Part shown: piece after piece, positions 6,154-6,879 of the stretch
Position numbering within the stretch: position 1 is the first letter of the stretch
Layout of the letters: the number at the start of each line of letters is the position of its first letter
Origin: Akkermansiaceae bacterium
GTDB taxonomy: Bacteria; Verrucomicrobiota; Verrucomicrobiia; Verrucomicrobiales; Akkermansiaceae
Length of the DNA: 6,879 bases
Reading direction: 5' to 3'
Assembly (NCBI GenBank): GCA_023300205.1
Contig: JALZVD010000141.1
Coordinates: 1-6,879 of the forward strand
The notes under the pieces: model-generated
Database searches by the model: none
What the model was told of the DNA's origin: nothing
What the model saw: the letters and a program-made list of their open reading frames with translations, nothing else
Made by a program: the position numbers and the translations under genes

Positions 6154-6879
6154 TTAAAAATGAATGGCCGCGGAGGCGAGTTGCTTTTCCAGGTCGTTGA
6201 TCTGGAGATTGATTTCCACTCGTCGATTGAGCTGTTTTTCCTTAGCGGCGGCAGATCGGAGAAGCGCGATCTGACGATTCAGACTTTCGGAGTCCGAGAG
6301 AGCCTTTCGGCGAAGAGTGGCCGTTTCTGGGGTTGGGGCCGGGGAAAAGGAATCAGTGTGCGCCGCTGCAAGGTATGCCTCGAAGGACTCTTTCCAGTGA
6401 TCGTAAAAGGAATAGAGGTCGGAATTCCTCTGTTGTGAGATTTCCAAAGAAGACAGGAACGAAGCGGTGACTCCCTCGTTGAGATTCAAAGCTGCGTGGA
6501 TTGGTTTTTCCTCAAGGACCATCTTGTCAGCATTCCCTTGGGAGTTTTTGAGATGGGCCAGGGAAAGACTGATTTGCTCGGCTTGCTGGGTCACCAAAAG
6601 AAGAGGATAAGGAACGGCTCGGTGCAGGAGTTCGGTAAGGCGAAGCTTGTTCGCAAGGGGTCTAAGGGAAAGGGAAAGGACCGCTATCTCAAGATATTCC
6701 CGGAGTTCATCCCGAAAAATTGGGACGTTTATGGTGTTCGGCCTCAAGGTAGCGTGCCACTTGATCACCTCGATGCCTTCATTGATTTGACGTTTGTCTG
6801 AGGCTGTTGGTGCACCGTTCTCAAGAAGGAGTTTCTTTGGGACACGCTGAGAAACCTCCGCAGTGGGCGGAATGCTCAA
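6154..6879 (-). CDS. DUF4391-like protein of the Type III RM operon, 5' end at window edge
   Basis: A 241-residue frame, probably complete or nearly so. A TTG at 6879 could be the start, but the frame is open to the edge and the true start may lie just outside. Features recalling DUF4391 proteins: VPKKLLLENG (13-22), an EVIKWHATLRPNTINVP stretch (37-53), EIAVLSLSL (64-72), AVPYPLLLV (88-96) and, in the second half, a segment with a central tryptophan, DHWKESFEAYL (160-170). The last 45 residues or so (RRKALSDSESLNRQIALL onward) are charged and Leu-rich and look coiled-coil. The biochemical function of this family is not established. Members commonly lie beside Type III mod/res genes and SNF2-type helicases, so a helicase gene just upstream is likely but unseen. 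No signal peptide or membrane segment is evident. The gene ends 15 bases before mod and presumably shares its transcript. The family call rests on pattern memory, not a search. Confidence 0.75.
   Translation of the reverse strand: MSIPPTAEVSQRVPKKLLLENGAPTASDKRQINEGIEVIKWHATLRPNTINVPIFRDELREYLEIAVLSLSLRPLANKLRLTELLHRAVPYPLLLVTQQAEQISLSLAHLKNSQGNADKMVLEEKPIHAALNLNEGVTASFLSSLEISQQRNSDLYSFYDHWKESFEAYLAAAHTDSFSPAPTPETATLRRKALSDSESLNRQIALLRSAAAKEKQLNRRVEINLQINDLEKQLASAAIHF

Noticed and set aside
6143..6438. Plus-strand frame with a perfect AGGAGGTG nine bases before an ATG at 6160
   Set aside because: The ribosome site looks good, but the 92-codon product is the antisense of the coiled-coil end of the DUF4391-like gene and resembles nothing. 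The AGGAGGTG is the complement of the odd mod leader sequence, reported separately.

Overview
The window is a bacterial defence locus read entirely from the minus strand. It is a Type III restriction-modification operon with an abortive-infection gene placed between its modification and restriction subunits. Transcription runs from high to low coordinates in this order: a DUF4391-like accessory gene (6879-6154, its 5' end at the window edge), the DNA methyltransferase mod (6138-4156), a 197-base non-coding gap (4155-3959), an Abi_2 / AbiD-AbiF-type HEPN protein (3958-2948), and the helicase-endonuclease res (2951 to beyond position 1). Nothing on the plus strand looks like a real gene.

The host cannot be named from this sequence. 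Hand counts give roughly 50-55% G+C for most coding sequence and about 44% for the middle of mod. Starts are mixed: ATG for mod and res, GTG for abi, and possibly TTG for the DUF4391-like gene. abi has a purine-rich Shine-Dalgarno (SD) sequence but mod has none. This fits a mid-GC bacterium, and the mosaic composition fits a mobile defence island. Any phylum assignment would be a guess.

mod and res carry the hallmarks of a complete Type III enzyme. Mod has DPPY and FAGSGTT motifs in the beta-class order used by adenine-N6 methyltransferases. Res has an SF2 motor (TGTGKT, DEPQ, SAT, REGWDNPN, QTIGRGLRL) followed by a PD...ETK nuclease motif. The res frame is open for 983 codons down to position 3 and its stop lies just outside the window. 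The upstream gene resembles DUF4391 proteins, which often accompany Type III systems and helicases.

The most interesting part is the centre. The Abi protein has a HEPN ribonuclease signature (RNSCAHH), and its stop codon overlaps the res start as ATGA, so the putative RNase toxin and the endonuclease are translationally coupled. Just upstream lies a gap with an intrinsic-terminator-like hairpin and a second, interleaved inverted repeat, ending 37 bases before the abi start. This could be an attenuator limiting abi-res expression after mod, or a small structured RNA of the kind reported beside AbiF toxins. The overall design recalls PrrC, an RNase embedded in a Type I restriction operon as a second line of defence.
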